Of a DNA stretch of 49,304 nt, positions 22,022-29,207 are shown one piece after another. Both the position numbers and the translations under genes were made by a program. The stretch's first letter is position 1. Each line of letters starts with the position of its first letter. The DNA is from a virus. Below the pieces are notes generated by a model. The model made no database searches, was not told the DNA's origin, and saw only the letters and a program-made list of their open reading frames with translations. The stretch covers positions 1 to 49,304 of the IMG/VR virus record IMGVR_UViG_3300048835_000303; one strand, written 5' to 3'.

Positions 22022-22482
22022 CCCACAAGACCGCCCACGCCCCGGACGACAACCTCGACCTCTGGCCCGAGGTCGACCCCCAGCTCGTGGAGGGTGCGGC
22101 CACCCTGGCTGCGGACCCCGAGCGCTGGCCCCGACAGATGGCCGAGATCACCGATCTGCTGGTGGACGAGCTGGAGAAATCCAGCCCCCCGATGGAGCCG
22201 AGCGCCGCGCGCCGTCTCGCCGGCCGGCTCATGGCCCGCATCGCCCGCGAGTTCGGCGGCGGATCCATGTACCTGCCCAAGGCGGACGCACTGGAGCGCA
22301 CCCTGCGCGACGCGCGCCTCTGGGCCGAGTTCGACGGCACCGTCGACGGCCCCGGCGGCGTCAACACCCTGGCCCGGCGCGAAGGGCTCACGACGATCCA
22401 CGTCTATCGCATCCTGGCCGTACAGCGCGGGTTACATCGGCGCGCGGTGCAGGGGGATTTGTTCGCGGAGGCCAAGGCGTGA
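22018..22482 (+). CDS. mor: Mor/C-family transcription activator
   Basis: 154 aa, ATGA overlap with gemA. Contains the Mor signature: a dimerisation region, then LMARIAREFGGGSMYLPKADALERTLRDARLWAEFDG and an HTH (GGVNTLARREGLTTIHVYRILAVQRG). Mor and C activate middle and late Mu promoters by binding dyads and recruiting RNA polymerase. As the only such gene seen here, it may serve both functions, acting at the repeated 23-bp dyads near 27866, 37048 and 43280. Confidence 0.9.
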   Translation: MTHKTAHAPDDNLDLWPEVDPQLVEGAATLAADPERWPRQMAEITDLLVDELEKSSPPMEPSAARRLAGRLMARIAREFGGGSMYLPKADALERTLRDARLWAEFDGTVDGPGGVNTLARREGLTTIHVYRILAVQRGLHRRAVQGDLFAEAKA

Positions 22483-22892
22483 GCGAGCGCAACATCGACG
22501 ACTTCAACCGCGGTGCCGCGCGCGTGCTCGCCCACCTCTACCGCCGCTTTCCCGTGCCCACGCTGATCCTGGTCGAGGACCTGGACGACGGCGCCGACCT
22601 GGTGCCCGAAGAGCATGCCGTGCGCCTGGCCGAGCGGCGCGTCGTCTACGGCGCGACCGTGGAGTTTCTCGCCGCCGAGGGGCTGCTGGTCTTCAGCGGC
22701 AGCGCCGGCAGCACGGCCAGCCGCAAGTTCTCCGGCGCGCGGCTCACCGCCAAGGGCCTGGGCACACTCAACCGCACGCCCGAGGCGCTCGCCCCCGCCC
22801 GCCCCTCGCTGGGGGATCAGTTGGTCGGTGCCGCCGGCGACGGTGCGCGCGAGGTGCTGCGTCAGTTGATCGGCATGGTGCTCGGAGGGTGA
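22479..22892 (+). CDS. Hypothetical winged-helix-like protein
   Basis: 137 aa from GTG 22479, overlapping mor by ATGA-like GTGA. The region LAERRVVYGATVEFLAAEGLLVFSG...FSGARLTAKGLGTL has the pattern of a small winged helix found in phage DUF-type regulators. The C-terminal helix is probably a dimerisation element. Function unknown. Confidence 0.6.
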   Translation: MSERNIDDFNRGAARVLAHLYRRFPVPTLILVEDLDDGADLVPEEHAVRLAERRVVYGATVEFLAAEGLLVFSGSAGSTASRKFSGARLTAKGLGTLNRTPEALAPARPSLGDQLVGAAGDGAREVLRQLIGMVLGG

Positions 22893-22896
22893 GGGG

Positions 22897-23121
22897 ATGA
22901 GCAAGCACGCTGAGCGGATGCCGCTGCCGTGGCGCGACTGGATCGCCGCCGCCGAGCGCGAGCTGCGCGACACCGCAGACGCCGCACGCGAGGCGGGCGA
23001 TCCGATCGCGGCGATCGACTCGCTCCTGGATGACCTCGACAACCTGCGCGCGGGTCGCTCGACCTGGCGCCGCGTCCTGGCCGACCAGGCCGGCGACGAC
23101 GACGCGCTGAGGTGCCTGTAA
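22897..23121 (+). CDS. Small helical hypothetical protein
   Basis: 74 aa from ATG 22897, four bases after the previous stop with GGAGGGTGAGGGG upstream. Acidic, helical, no known motif. Its stop overlaps the next start (TAATG). Confidence 0.6.
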   Translation: MSKHAERMPLPWRDWIAAAERELRDTADAAREAGDPIAAIDSLLDDLDNLRAGRSTWRRVLADQAGDDDALRCL

Positions 23122-23471
23122 TGAGCGAGCGCACCGAGCGCATGTGCGGGGAGTCCGAAGCCGTCGCCGCGCTGCTGCGCGGCAAGAGTGCCGAAGACCT
23201 GCGCGGCGCCATTCATCACATGGCCCTGTGCTGGCGCTTCAGCCCCGGGGACCTGGAGCTGGCGCTGCGTCACGCCGCCCAATGCCGGCATTGGCGCAAG
23301 GCCGATGCGGCCTGGGCGCGTTACGTAGAGGGACGTGAGCGCCTGAATGCGCTCGACCCCGACGACGTGGATTACCAAATCGAGTGGCTGAAGTTGTTCG
23401 ATGCGAACGAGCAGGCATTCTCGGAGTATCAGCGGCACTACGAGGCCGCGAACACGTTGTGGGGCGCGTGA
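23121..23471 (+). CDS. Hypothetical protein closing the early/middle operon
   Basis: 116 aa from ATG 23121 (GTG 23112 possible). Helical, with a Trp-rich middle (ALCWRF...HAAQCRHWRKADAAW). Followed directly by a terminator-like hairpin, so it looks like the last gene of a long co-directional run that started at ner. Confidence 0.6.
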   Translation: MSERTERMCGESEAVAALLRGKSAEDLRGAIHHMALCWRFSPGDLELALRHAAQCRHWRKADAAWARYVEGRERLNALDPDDVDYQIEWLKLFDANEQAFSEYQRHYEAANTLWGA

Positions 23472-23492
23472 TTTCCCCAAAAGCGGGGAAAT
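23471..23492 (+). terminator. Hairpin ending the early/middle operon
   Basis: ATTTCCCC (23471-23478) pairs perfectly with GGGGAAAT (23485-23492) around a 6-base loop, right after the stop at 23471. The oppositely oriented gene ends at 23517, so the hairpin may act for both directions. Confidence 0.65.
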
Positions 23493-23516
23493 GACGCGGA
23501 GGATAAGGCGGCAGAG

Positions 23517-23777
23517 CTAACCGCGGACCGGCTTCGTCTGCTCGCCTTTGAGCTGCCTAAGGTAGTTTACCGCGGCCCTGAAGTGTTCGACCTGATACAG
23601 GACGTAAGCAAGATCGACCTCGGCAAAGTCGCTCCGAAACTGCTCGGGGTTGGCATGATACTGCTCGGCCAGGTTGTCGTTGGGCGGCGCGCCCTCCACC
23701 GCGTGGCGCAGCGCCAGGTAGTAGGCTTCAAGCTCGCGCAGGTACGGTGCAAGATGTTCTTTCCGATAGATCGCCAT
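23517..23777 (-). CDS. Small acidic protein, leftward, head-to-head with next gene
   Basis: 86 aa on the minus strand, ATG at 23777-23775. Helical with many Tyr and Glu (LAPYLRELEAYYLALRHAVEGA). Its ribosome site is part of the palindrome GGAGACTCC (23781-23789), which also serves the gene on the other strand. Only 15 bases lie between the two start codons, so its promoter must be inside or beyond the opposite gene. Function unknown; regulation by overlapping transcription is possible. Confidence 0.6.
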   Translation of the reverse strand: MAIYRKEHLAPYLRELEAYYLALRHAVEGAPPNDNLAEQYHANPEQFRSDFAEVDLAYVLYQVEHFRAAVNYLRQLKGEQTKPVRG

Positions 23778-23780
23778 GAA

Positions 23781-23789
23781 GGAGACTCC
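23781..23789. promoter_or_regulatory. Shared Shine-Dalgarno palindrome GGAGACTCC
   Basis: The palindrome presents GGAG on both strands. Spacing to each ATG (23793 on plus, 23777 on minus) is eight bases in both directions, so one 9-bp element gives both genes their ribosome site. Confidence 0.75.
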
Positions 23790-23792
23790 GTG

Positions 23793-24059
23793 ATGATGAC
23801 CGCAACCATGAACAACTTCGACCGCGCCGACCCCGACGCCGCCGCGCGCATCGCCGCCCTGCTGCCCGTGATGGACGAGCGCTACCGGCGGCTGCAGGGC
23901 ACATTGTCGCGCGCCTGCGCCGGGGAGGATATCCCGGATTGGGAGTTGGATCTGCATCGCGCTGACCTGCTCGCCGCACTCGAAGCCATGTCGCCGGGGG
24001 GCGACGAGGACGACGAGGCCGCGAGCAAGTTGTGGGATGGGCCGCCGCGGGCGGGCTAA
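23793..24059 (+). CDS. Small acidic protein, rightward partner of the head-to-head pair
   Basis: 88 aa from ATG 23793 (GTG 23790 and ATG 23796 also possible) with GAAGGAG upstream. Helical N-terminal half, strongly acidic C-terminal region (GGDEDDEAASKLWDG). No family known. Together with the leftward gene it may form an accessory pair. Confidence 0.6.
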   Translation: MMTATMNNFDRADPDAAARIAALLPVMDERYRRLQGTLSRACAGEDIPDWELDLHRADLLAALEAMSPGGDEDDEAASKLWDGPPRAG

Positions 24060-24113
24060 ACTGGGGGCGGGCGACAGTGGGTCGCTCGGGATCGTCAGGA
24101 TTAGGGAGAGCTT

Positions 24114-24629
24114 ATGAAGACGTCCACAGTGGTCTGTCGTCAGTGCGGGGCGAGAAACCCCGGCAGCCAAGAAGCCTGTTGTGGGTGCGGGCGACTCTTG
24201 CGGACATCGGGCAATGCAATCAAGGTGGCGGCCGCCATCGGGCTGGTCGTCGCAGCCGGAGTCATCGTGTCGATGGCGCCGTCGCACAAGGATCTCTATC
24301 GGGAGTCGGCCGCCTCTGCATCCGCAAGGCTGCAGGCAGCTCGAGCGCCGGCCGATCCGTCCGGGTGCGGCGGGAGCCCTCGGGACGCTTTTCTGGGGGC
24401 GTTGCCTCACGTGCGCCGCGCGCTCGAACCGAATCCGGCGAAATTCGACCACGTGCGTTACGCGGCTGAGCCGACGGGCGAGCCTGCTGAATGCTTATGG
24501 TTGGTCCGAGGGTCTGTCGATACCGAGAACCAATTTGGCGGTTCGGTGCGACGGCAGTGGGTTGTCATGATGGAGTACCGTCCAGGCTCCAAGGGCTGGG
24601 CGGGAGAGATGCCGCTCTTTCTCAACTAG
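24114..24629 (+). CDS. Zinc-ribbon membrane protein
   Basis: 171 aa from ATG 24114 with GGGAGAG upstream. The N-terminus is a zinc ribbon (C8-x2-C11 and C22/C23-x-C25) followed by one transmembrane helix (about 37-55) and a periplasmic domain of about 115 residues with a Cys pair. Topology: ribbon in cytoplasm, domain outside. Such proteins occur both in bacteria and as prophage accessory genes; no specific function is known. Could be a lysogenic-conversion factor. Confidence 0.65.
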   Translation: MKTSTVVCRQCGARNPGSQEACCGCGRLLRTSGNAIKVAAAIGLVVAAGVIVSMAPSHKDLYRESAASASARLQAARAPADPSGCGGSPRDAFLGALPHVRRALEPNPAKFDHVRYAAEPTGEPAECLWLVRGSVDTENQFGGSVRRQWVVMMEYRPGSKGWAGEMPLFLN

Positions 24630-24653
24630 CGTCGGCACGGACCAGGAGCGGTC

Positions 24654-25058
24654 ATGAACGGCGACGTAAAACAGAATGTTCAGTTTGCGAAAAACCGCAA
24701 ACTCCGCGGGGGACTGCTCATGCTGAGCATGGTGGCTGTGTCGATGCCGAGCGGCGCCATGTGCTTCCACCTCGTCGATTCAGCAGGCGAGACGATTTAC
24801 ATGGACGATCGCCCGCCGTTCGACATGTCCTGGCCGCCCGCCACGACTCCGGGGCGGGAGGCATCCAGGGCGCGCGGCGAGCACTTGACGGTCAACCCCG
24901 TCAACTGCTGGGTCGCGCACGACCGCGGCGAGGGCTCGGGGTCAGCAGCGCCGGACGCCACGTCCGCAGGCGGCAGATGCGAATCGGAGTCGCAACGCGA
25001 CAGCGCCGGACGCCGATGCGGCAAGCGCGCCGCGTCGGCACGTCCGGGCGGGAGATAG
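24654..25058 (+). CDS. Exported protein with DUF4124-like motif
   Basis: 134 aa from ATG 24654 (GGAG upstream). A basic start then a hydrophobic stretch (GGLLMLSMVAVSMPSGAM) looks like a signal peptide. A short CFHLVDSAGETIYMDDRPP segment resembles the DUF4124 pattern (Y-x-x-x-D-x-x-G-x-x-x-x-x-D-x-P-P). The C-terminal half is Arg/Ser/Gly-rich and may be disordered. Unknown role outside the membrane. Confidence 0.55.
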   Translation: MNGDVKQNVQFAKNRKLRGGLLMLSMVAVSMPSGAMCFHLVDSAGETIYMDDRPPFDMSWPPATTPGREASRARGEHLTVNPVNCWVAHDRGEGSGSAAPDATSAGGRCESESQRDSAGRRCGKRAASARPGGR

Positions 25059-25062
25059 CTTC

Positions 25063-25218
25063 ATGGGCGAGCGATCCGCATGGGCGCATGTCGTGTGCCG
25101 TCTTCTCGGTCACCGCTGGCGCTTCGCGCGCATCACGCTGGAAGGGCATAAGCTCTGGCGGTGCCAGAGATGCGGCGCAGAGCGTCAGGGCGCCTATATC
25201 GGGCGTAGGCCAGGTTAA
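25063..25218 (+). CDS. Small zinc-binding protein, DUF1660-like
   Basis: 51 aa from ATG 25063, with GGGAG nine bases upstream. C12, the GHRW motif (16-19) and C34-x2-C37 in LWRCQRCGAER match the small phage protein pattern CRLLGHxW...C-x-x-C (DUF1660-like). Probably a minor regulator or structural zinc knuckle. The start lies four bases after the preceding stop. Confidence 0.65.
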   Translation: MGERSAWAHVVCRLLGHRWRFARITLEGHKLWRCQRCGAERQGAYIGRRPG

Positions 25219-25522
25219 CCGGCTCATTTCTCGACGCTTGTAATTCCGGGTGCCGTGGTCTAGGCTTCCCGTGTCGCCCCACATCGGGCGGCCGGGATGA
25301 CAGCCCGAACCACCTCTGAGCGCAGTAGTAGGCGCTCACTCGACGGCGCCTTTTTTGTGCCTGGCCCATAGCCAAGAACCGATTTTGGCGGGTCATGCGG
25401 GGGGACGCCTTCGGGCGTGCCGGGTCTCAGAGGCCGGTCTGTCAACCCGTCGCATGGTCCGCCGCCCTCACACGATTGACAGCGTTGGTGGCGGTCTACT
25501 CAACCCTCTGAGAGACCTTGTC
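25219..25522 (+). other. Leader region upstream of BRO antirepressor gene
   Basis: 304 bases without a supported gene, though the antirepressor frame stays open back to 25355. It holds a terminator-like hairpin with a T6 tract (25331-25356) and several short GC-rich dyads. Comparable leaders precede bro/ash-type genes in other prophages, from general knowledge. Confidence 0.5.
25331..25356 (+). terminator. Intrinsic terminator or attenuator in the leader
   Basis: GGCGC (25331-25335) pairs with GCGCC (25346-25350), followed by TTTTTT (25351-25356). It is the clearest Rho-independent terminator in the phage, and it lies upstream of a gene, as an attenuator would. Confidence 0.65.
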
Positions 25523-26215
25523 ATGACCGACCTAACCCTCTTTACCTTCGAGAATCACGAGCTGCGCATCGTCGACCAGGCCGGTGAGCCCTGGTTCGTC
25601 CTCAAGGACGTATTGTCCGCGATGGGCACCACGCGCACGACAGCACAGGCAGTAGCCTCGATAAAACAACACCTTGGCGATGGGTATATCAACGATATAC
25701 CCATCCTCGATACGCTCGGGCGCATGCAGTCCACGACGATCGCCGCCGAGCCCGCCGTGACCTTCCTGGTCAGTCGCGGCAATACCGACGACAGCCGGCG
25801 GCTCAACCGCTTCATCCACGTCGAGGCGCTGCCGTCGATCCGTAAGACCGGCGGCTACAGCATCAACCCGCCGCCCGCCGCCGACCCCGCCGCGGCGACC
25901 CCGACAGGCATCACCGTTGAGATGTCGCTGGAACAGTTCGCTCGGATCGCGGCGCCGCTGCTCGGGATGACGATCCGCCCGACGCCGATCTCGAGCCCGG
26001 CGCCGATCGCCGGGCCCGCCAAGCCGGCCCCGCGCCCGGTGACCGAAGAGGAGCGCGTCAAGGTCCTGGAGCTCTACACCTCCGGGCAGTCGATCCGCGC
26101 CATCTCCAGGGCAATGGGGCGCAGCCACAGCACCATCCAGCGCATCCTCGATCAGGCCAACGCGGACGCCGATCCGCAGATCGCCCTGCGCCTGCTCGAC
26201 GGGGGTGCGTCATGA
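25523..26215 (+). CDS. BRO-family N-domain antirepressor-like protein
   Basis: 230 aa from ATG 25523. The first ~110 residues form a BRO-N domain (FTFENHELRIVDQAGEPWFVLKDVLSAMG...FIHVEALPSIRKTGGY). A linker rich in Pro/Ala follows, then a C-terminal helix-turn-helix of resolvase/Hin type (EERVKVLELYTSGQSIRAISRAMGRSHSTIQRIL). BRO-N proteins bind DNA and act as antirepressors in many prophages. The combination with a resolvase-like HTH suggests a regulator of phage genes. It heads a run of four coupled genes. Confidence 0.82.
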   Translation: MTDLTLFTFENHELRIVDQAGEPWFVLKDVLSAMGTTRTTAQAVASIKQHLGDGYINDIPILDTLGRMQSTTIAAEPAVTFLVSRGNTDDSRRLNRFIHVEALPSIRKTGGYSINPPPAADPAAATPTGITVEMSLEQFARIAAPLLGMTIRPTPISSPAPIAGPAKPAPRPVTEEERVKVLELYTSGQSIRAISRAMGRSHSTIQRILDQANADADPQIALRLLDGGAS

Positions 26216-26436
26216 GCCTGCGCGACCTCTCCCCCCTCGACGCCTTGCTGTTCACCGGCAACCCCGCCGTCACCTGGCTGGACGAGGGCGGCGGCTTTGT
26301 CCGCGTCGTCGACGGCCCGGAGGGATCCGGGTGGTTCTGCGGTGCATGCGGAAGTCCGGTCGACGCTCCCGAGGATGGCTGCGACCATTGCGGCTACGGC
26401 CAAGACGACACCGACACCGAGGGGGATGCCCGATGA
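26212..26436 (+). CDS. Small zinc-ribbon protein
   Basis: 74 aa, ATGA overlap. Contains CGACG (C43-x2-C46) and CDHCGYG (C57-x2-C60), a complete four-Cys zinc ribbon, and an acidic tail. Probably binds nucleic acid or protein; no known family. Confidence 0.65.
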   Translation: MSLRDLSPLDALLFTGNPAVTWLDEGGGFVRVVDGPEGSGWFCGACGSPVDAPEDGCDHCGYGQDDTDTEGDAR

Positions 26437-26642
26437 GCCGCTTCGACACCCCCGACGCCCGCCGCGCGCTGGTCGCCAAACAGGCCGCGTACGCTGATCT
26501 CTCCGCCGCGCAAGCGCGCGTGCACACCCTCCAGCAGCAGTTGACCCGCGCCCGCCGGGAGCTGAAGGCCGCGCAGGCCACGCACGCCCGCGCGGTCGAC
26601 ACCTGGCTCGGCCTGGTCGAGACCGAGGAGGCCGCGGCATGA
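26433..26642 (+). CDS. Small coiled-coil protein
   Basis: 69 aa, coupled by overlaps on both sides. One long heptad-repeat helix (residues ~15-60) with Leu and Ala core positions. Function unknown. Confidence 0.6.
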   Translation: MSRFDTPDARRALVAKQAAYADLSAAQARVHTLQQQLTRARRELKAAQATHARAVDTWLGLVETEEAAA

Positions 26643-26821
26643 GCGTCCGCCCCGCGCCTTTACATGCACGCACCAGCGTGGAGGAGGTCGACGCGGCCTT
26701 TCGTGCGGTGGCGGACCTGATGGCCCCCGAGCGCGACCTCTCGGTGGTGGACCGCGACGAGCTCGGCACGCTGCTGCGCCTGCTGTGCATCGTGCGCGAG
26801 ACCCTCTCCGCGCCCGCTTAA
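26639..26821 (+). CDS. Small helical hypothetical protein
   Basis: 60 aa from ATG 26639. Helical, Leu-rich C-terminus (ELGTLLRLLCIVRETL). It is followed 10 bases later by a strong hairpin, so it ends the small operon led by the BRO gene. Confidence 0.6.
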   Translation: MSVRPAPLHARTSVEEVDAAFRAVADLMAPERDLSVVDRDELGTLLRLLCIVRETLSAPA

Positions 26822-26831
26822 ACGCCCTTCA

Positions 26832-26861
26832 CCGGGGCTTCAACGGCTGTTGAAGCCCCGG
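26832..26861 (+). terminator. Perfect 13-bp-stem hairpin
   Basis: CCGGGGCTTCAAC (26832-26844) pairs with GTTGAAGCCCCGG (26849-26861) around GGCT. There is no T-tract. It isolates the upstream operon from the next gene, as expected for a moron border. Confidence 0.7.
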
Positions 26862-26910
26862 CCTGAACACGGCACACTGCGCAAACATTGCATCCGCCCC
26901 GGAGCGCGCC

Positions 26911-27831
26911 ATGTCGCAAGCGCATTTTCGCGTCATCTACGACGGACCGGCCCTCGCCGCCCATGAAATGGACGTGCGCGAGCTGGCGCCGGCCCTCATC
27001 GCTATGGGCGACCTGCTCGACGCGGCCACGCGCGTGATCAATGCCGAGCGCGCCAAGGCGCAGGTGAACGTGCGCGGCAGCTTCCAGACGGGCTCGTTCG
27101 GGATCGATTTCGCGGTCGCCGCCGACTGGGTTGCGAAGGTGCGCGACATGCTGATCGCGGAGAACGCCACAGCCGTGCTCAATGCCGCGGCGATGCTGGG
27201 TCTGTTGGGGCTGGTTGTAAAGGCGGGGCACACGGGCCTGCACGGCGTGGTCGGCGTGCTCAAGTGGTTGCGCGGCCGGCGCATCGACCGCGTGGAGGTG
27301 CTGGTCAACGATCATGTGCGGCTGCATGTCGAGGCCGATCATCTCGACGTCGAGCGCGCGGTGCTCGCGCTGTTGCGCGACCTGCGGGTGCGTCGGGCGC
27401 TGGAGCAGGTGCTGGCGCCGCTGGCGCGCGACGGCATCGAGACCTTCGCCAGCGGCACCGACCGCGACATCGCGGTCACGATCGAACGTGCCGAGCGCGC
27501 GTGGTTCGACGTTCCGACCCCGGAGGATGTCCTGCTGCTGGAGGAGACGCAAAAGCGTGCTTTCTCCATCGTCTCCCTGGCCTTTCGGGACGACAACAAG
27601 TGGCGCCTCTCCGACGGGGCCGCCACGATCTACGTCACCATCTCGGACGCGGCCTTTCTGGCGCGCGTGGAGCAGAACCTCGAAACCTTTGCCAAGGGCG
27701 ATCTGCTGATCTGCCGCATCGTGGCGCGGCAGTGGGAAACCGCCGCCGGGACGCGCAGCGAATACGAGGTACTGGAAGTCCTGGAACATCGGCAGGCGGC
27801 GCGGCAGTTGCCGATCCCGTTCGAGGAATGA
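26911..27831 (+). CDS. Hypothetical protein, candidate moron
   Basis: 306 aa from ATG 26911. Residues ~89-115 are hydrophobic (TAVLNAAAMLGLLGLVVKAG, then GLHGVVGVLKWL) and may form a membrane hairpin. The flanking parts are soluble alpha/beta. It stands alone between a terminator hairpin and the lysis cassette. Single genes in this place are often morons expressed from the prophage, for example for superinfection exclusion or defence. That role is inference from layout and the membrane segment; I recognise no family. Confidence 0.7.
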   Translation: MSQAHFRVIYDGPALAAHEMDVRELAPALIAMGDLLDAATRVINAERAKAQVNVRGSFQTGSFGIDFAVAADWVAKVRDMLIAENATAVLNAAAMLGLLGLVVKAGHTGLHGVVGVLKWLRGRRIDRVEVLVNDHVRLHVEADHLDVERAVLALLRDLRVRRALEQVLAPLARDGIETFASGTDRDIAVTIERAERAWFDVPTPEDVLLLEETQKRAFSIVSLAFRDDNKWRLSDGAATIYVTISDAAFLARVEQNLETFAKGDLLICRIVARQWETAAGTRSEYEVLEVLEHRQAARQLPIPFEE

Positions 27832-27865
27832 CCCGAAGCCCCGCCCGCTCCTCGCTCCTATGCCT

Positions 27866-27888
27866 GGATAACCCCGATTAACTGACCC
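27866..27888 (+). promoter_or_regulatory. 23-bp dyad motif, copy 1 (Plys candidate)
   Basis: GGATAA-CCCC-GATTA-ACTGACCC, 17 bases before the first lysis-region start. It matches the two other copies at 37048 and 43280. The position corresponds to the C-activated Plys of Mu. Confidence 0.6.
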
Positions 27889-27905
27889 GCCCCCCCGCGC
27901 GGCCC

Positions 27906-28151
27906 ATGCTCCACCGCATGACCGCCGCCCCCGAGATCCGCCCCCTACGCATGTACGGCGACGCCGAGCGCGACGCCGTGCGGCGCGAGCTGTGGGGCTT
28001 TGCCCATTGGGTGGATTACGTCGAGGCCGGCAAGGATCGCGACGAGCGCATTGCCCGCCTGCACGACGTGCCCGCCGGCTTGGCCGATGCGGTCGCCGAA
28101 CGCTGCAAGAAGCGCGCGGCGCGCGCGCAACGGGAGGGAAGGCCGGGATGA
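27906..28151 (+). CDS. Small protein opening the lysis region
   Basis: 81 aa from ATG 27906 (ATG 27918 also possible). Charged, helical, with a WGFAHWVDYVEAGKDRDERIARLHDVP segment found in small Mu-like phage proteins. It overlaps the muramidase start. Probably co-expressed with lysis proteins from the dyad motif just upstream. Function unknown. Confidence 0.65.
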   Translation: MLHRMTAAPEIRPLRMYGDAERDAVRRELWGFAHWVDYVEAGKDRDERIARLHDVPAGLADAVAERCKKRAARAQREGRPG

Positions 28152-28690
28152 GCGCAGACAACTTCCAACGCGCCCTTGCGCTCGTACTTGAGCACGAGGG
28201 CGGCTATGTGCACGACCCGGCCGACCCGGGCGGCTGTACCAACTACGGCATCACCATCGGCACCTACCGGGCCATCATCGACCCGCGCGGCACCTGTGCG
28301 GACGTGCGCCGTATCGATCCCGCCACCGTGGCGCGCATCTACCGGCACGCCTACTGGGACGCGATCCGCGGCGACGATCTGCCGAGCGGCTTGGATCTGG
28401 CCGTCTTCGACGTCGCGGTGAACAGCGGCCCCCACCGGGCCGCCCAATTCCTCCAGCGCGAGCTCGGCGTGAAGGACGACGGACGGATCAGCTCGGCGAC
28501 ACTGGCCGCGGCCGAGCGCGATGACCCGGCGGACCTGGTTGCCGGCCTGTGCGATGCGCGCCTGGCCTGGCTGCGCGGGCTGAAGCTCTTTGCTCGCTTC
28601 GGGCGGGGCTGGACGCGGCGCGTACAGCTCACCCGCAAGACAGCGCTCGCCTGGATCGCGGAAAAAAAAACTCCGGAGCGCCGCCGATGA
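28148..28690 (+). CDS. Endolysin: glycoside hydrolase family 108 muramidase
   Basis: 180 aa from ATG 28148. The motif EHEGGYVHDPADPGGCTNYGIT (15 onward) with candidate catalytic E17 is the GH108 (ZliS-type) signature. A peptidoglycan-binding C-terminal helical domain (VNSGPHRAAQFLQRELG) follows. It should cleave murein at lysis. No signal peptide is visible, so it needs a holin. A run of nine A residues near 28662 precedes the end, a place prone to indels. Confidence 0.92.
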   Translation: MSADNFQRALALVLEHEGGYVHDPADPGGCTNYGITIGTYRAIIDPRGTCADVRRIDPATVARIYRHAYWDAIRGDDLPSGLDLAVFDVAVNSGPHRAAQFLQRELGVKDDGRISSATLAAAERDDPADLVAGLCDARLAWLRGLKLFARFGRGWTRRVQLTRKTALAWIAEKKTPERRR

Positions 28691-29142
28691 GCATGCCCGA
28701 GCCCTCCGCCGATGTCTCCTCTGGACCTGACCAGCGCAGCGACTGGGATCTCGGCGCCGTCATCGCCGCCGAGGTCGCGCAGCCCAAGGCCAAGCGGCCC
28801 TGGCGGTCGCGCACCTACTGGTTTATCGGCATCAGCCTGCTGGCCAAGGTCATCGTGCTGGTCCCCGGCCTGTCCGGGCTACAGATCGATGTGGGCGCGA
28901 CCACGGACATCATCCTGCTGTGCCTCAGCTTCTTCGCCGACCTCGGTGCCCTGTGGGGGCGCAACAAGGCGCAGGGGCCGATTACGTGGCGCCGCGGCGA
29001 TCCTCGCGCTGTGCCTGTCGGTGATGACGACGGCCTGCGCGCACCCGCGCGACCGGATCGACCCGAGGAGCTGCCGCCCGACGCTCTCGGGGATCCCGCA
29101 GGTTATTGGCGGGCTGGTCGAGGCCCGTTCCATGACTCGTGA
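28687..29142 (+). CDS. Holin-like membrane protein
   Basis: 151 aa from ATG 28687, overlapping the endolysin stop. Two hydrophobic segments (TYWFIGISLLAKVIVLVPGL and DIILLCLSFFADLGALWG) span about residues 41-97. After residue ~98 the reading frame becomes Arg/Pro/Gly-rich and looks out of frame, while the next frame encodes a lipoprotein-like sequence. The true end may be shorter. Position after the muramidase supports a holin role. Confidence 0.65.
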   Translation: MSMPEPSADVSSGPDQRSDWDLGAVIAAEVAQPKAKRPWRSRTYWFIGISLLAKVIVLVPGLSGLQIDVGATTDIILLCLSFFADLGALWGRNKAQGPITWRRGDPRAVPVGDDDGLRAPARPDRPEELPPDALGDPAGYWRAGRGPFHDS

Positions 29143-29191
29143 TGCACTCGACCTGTTCGTGCTCATGCCGGGCGTGCGGTGCCCGTACTGA
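28946..29191 (+). CDS. Rz1-like lipoprotein embedded in holin-like gene
   Basis: 81 aa if started at GTG 28946. The basic start (ATRRRGRLRG) is followed by a hydrophobic stretch and a lipobox-like MTTAC, Cys about residue 31. After the Cys, a mostly polar domain remains. Overlap of an outer-membrane spanin with another lysis gene in a different frame is the classic Rz/Rz1 arrangement. The start codon is uncertain and no Rz partner is recognised with confidence. Confidence 0.45.
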   Translation: MPCGGATRRRGRLRGAAAILALCLSVMTTACAHPRDRIDPRSCRPTLSGIPQVIGGLVEARSMTRDALDLFVLMPGVRCPY

Positions 29192-29207
29192 TGCGGAGAA
29201 TCCTGCA

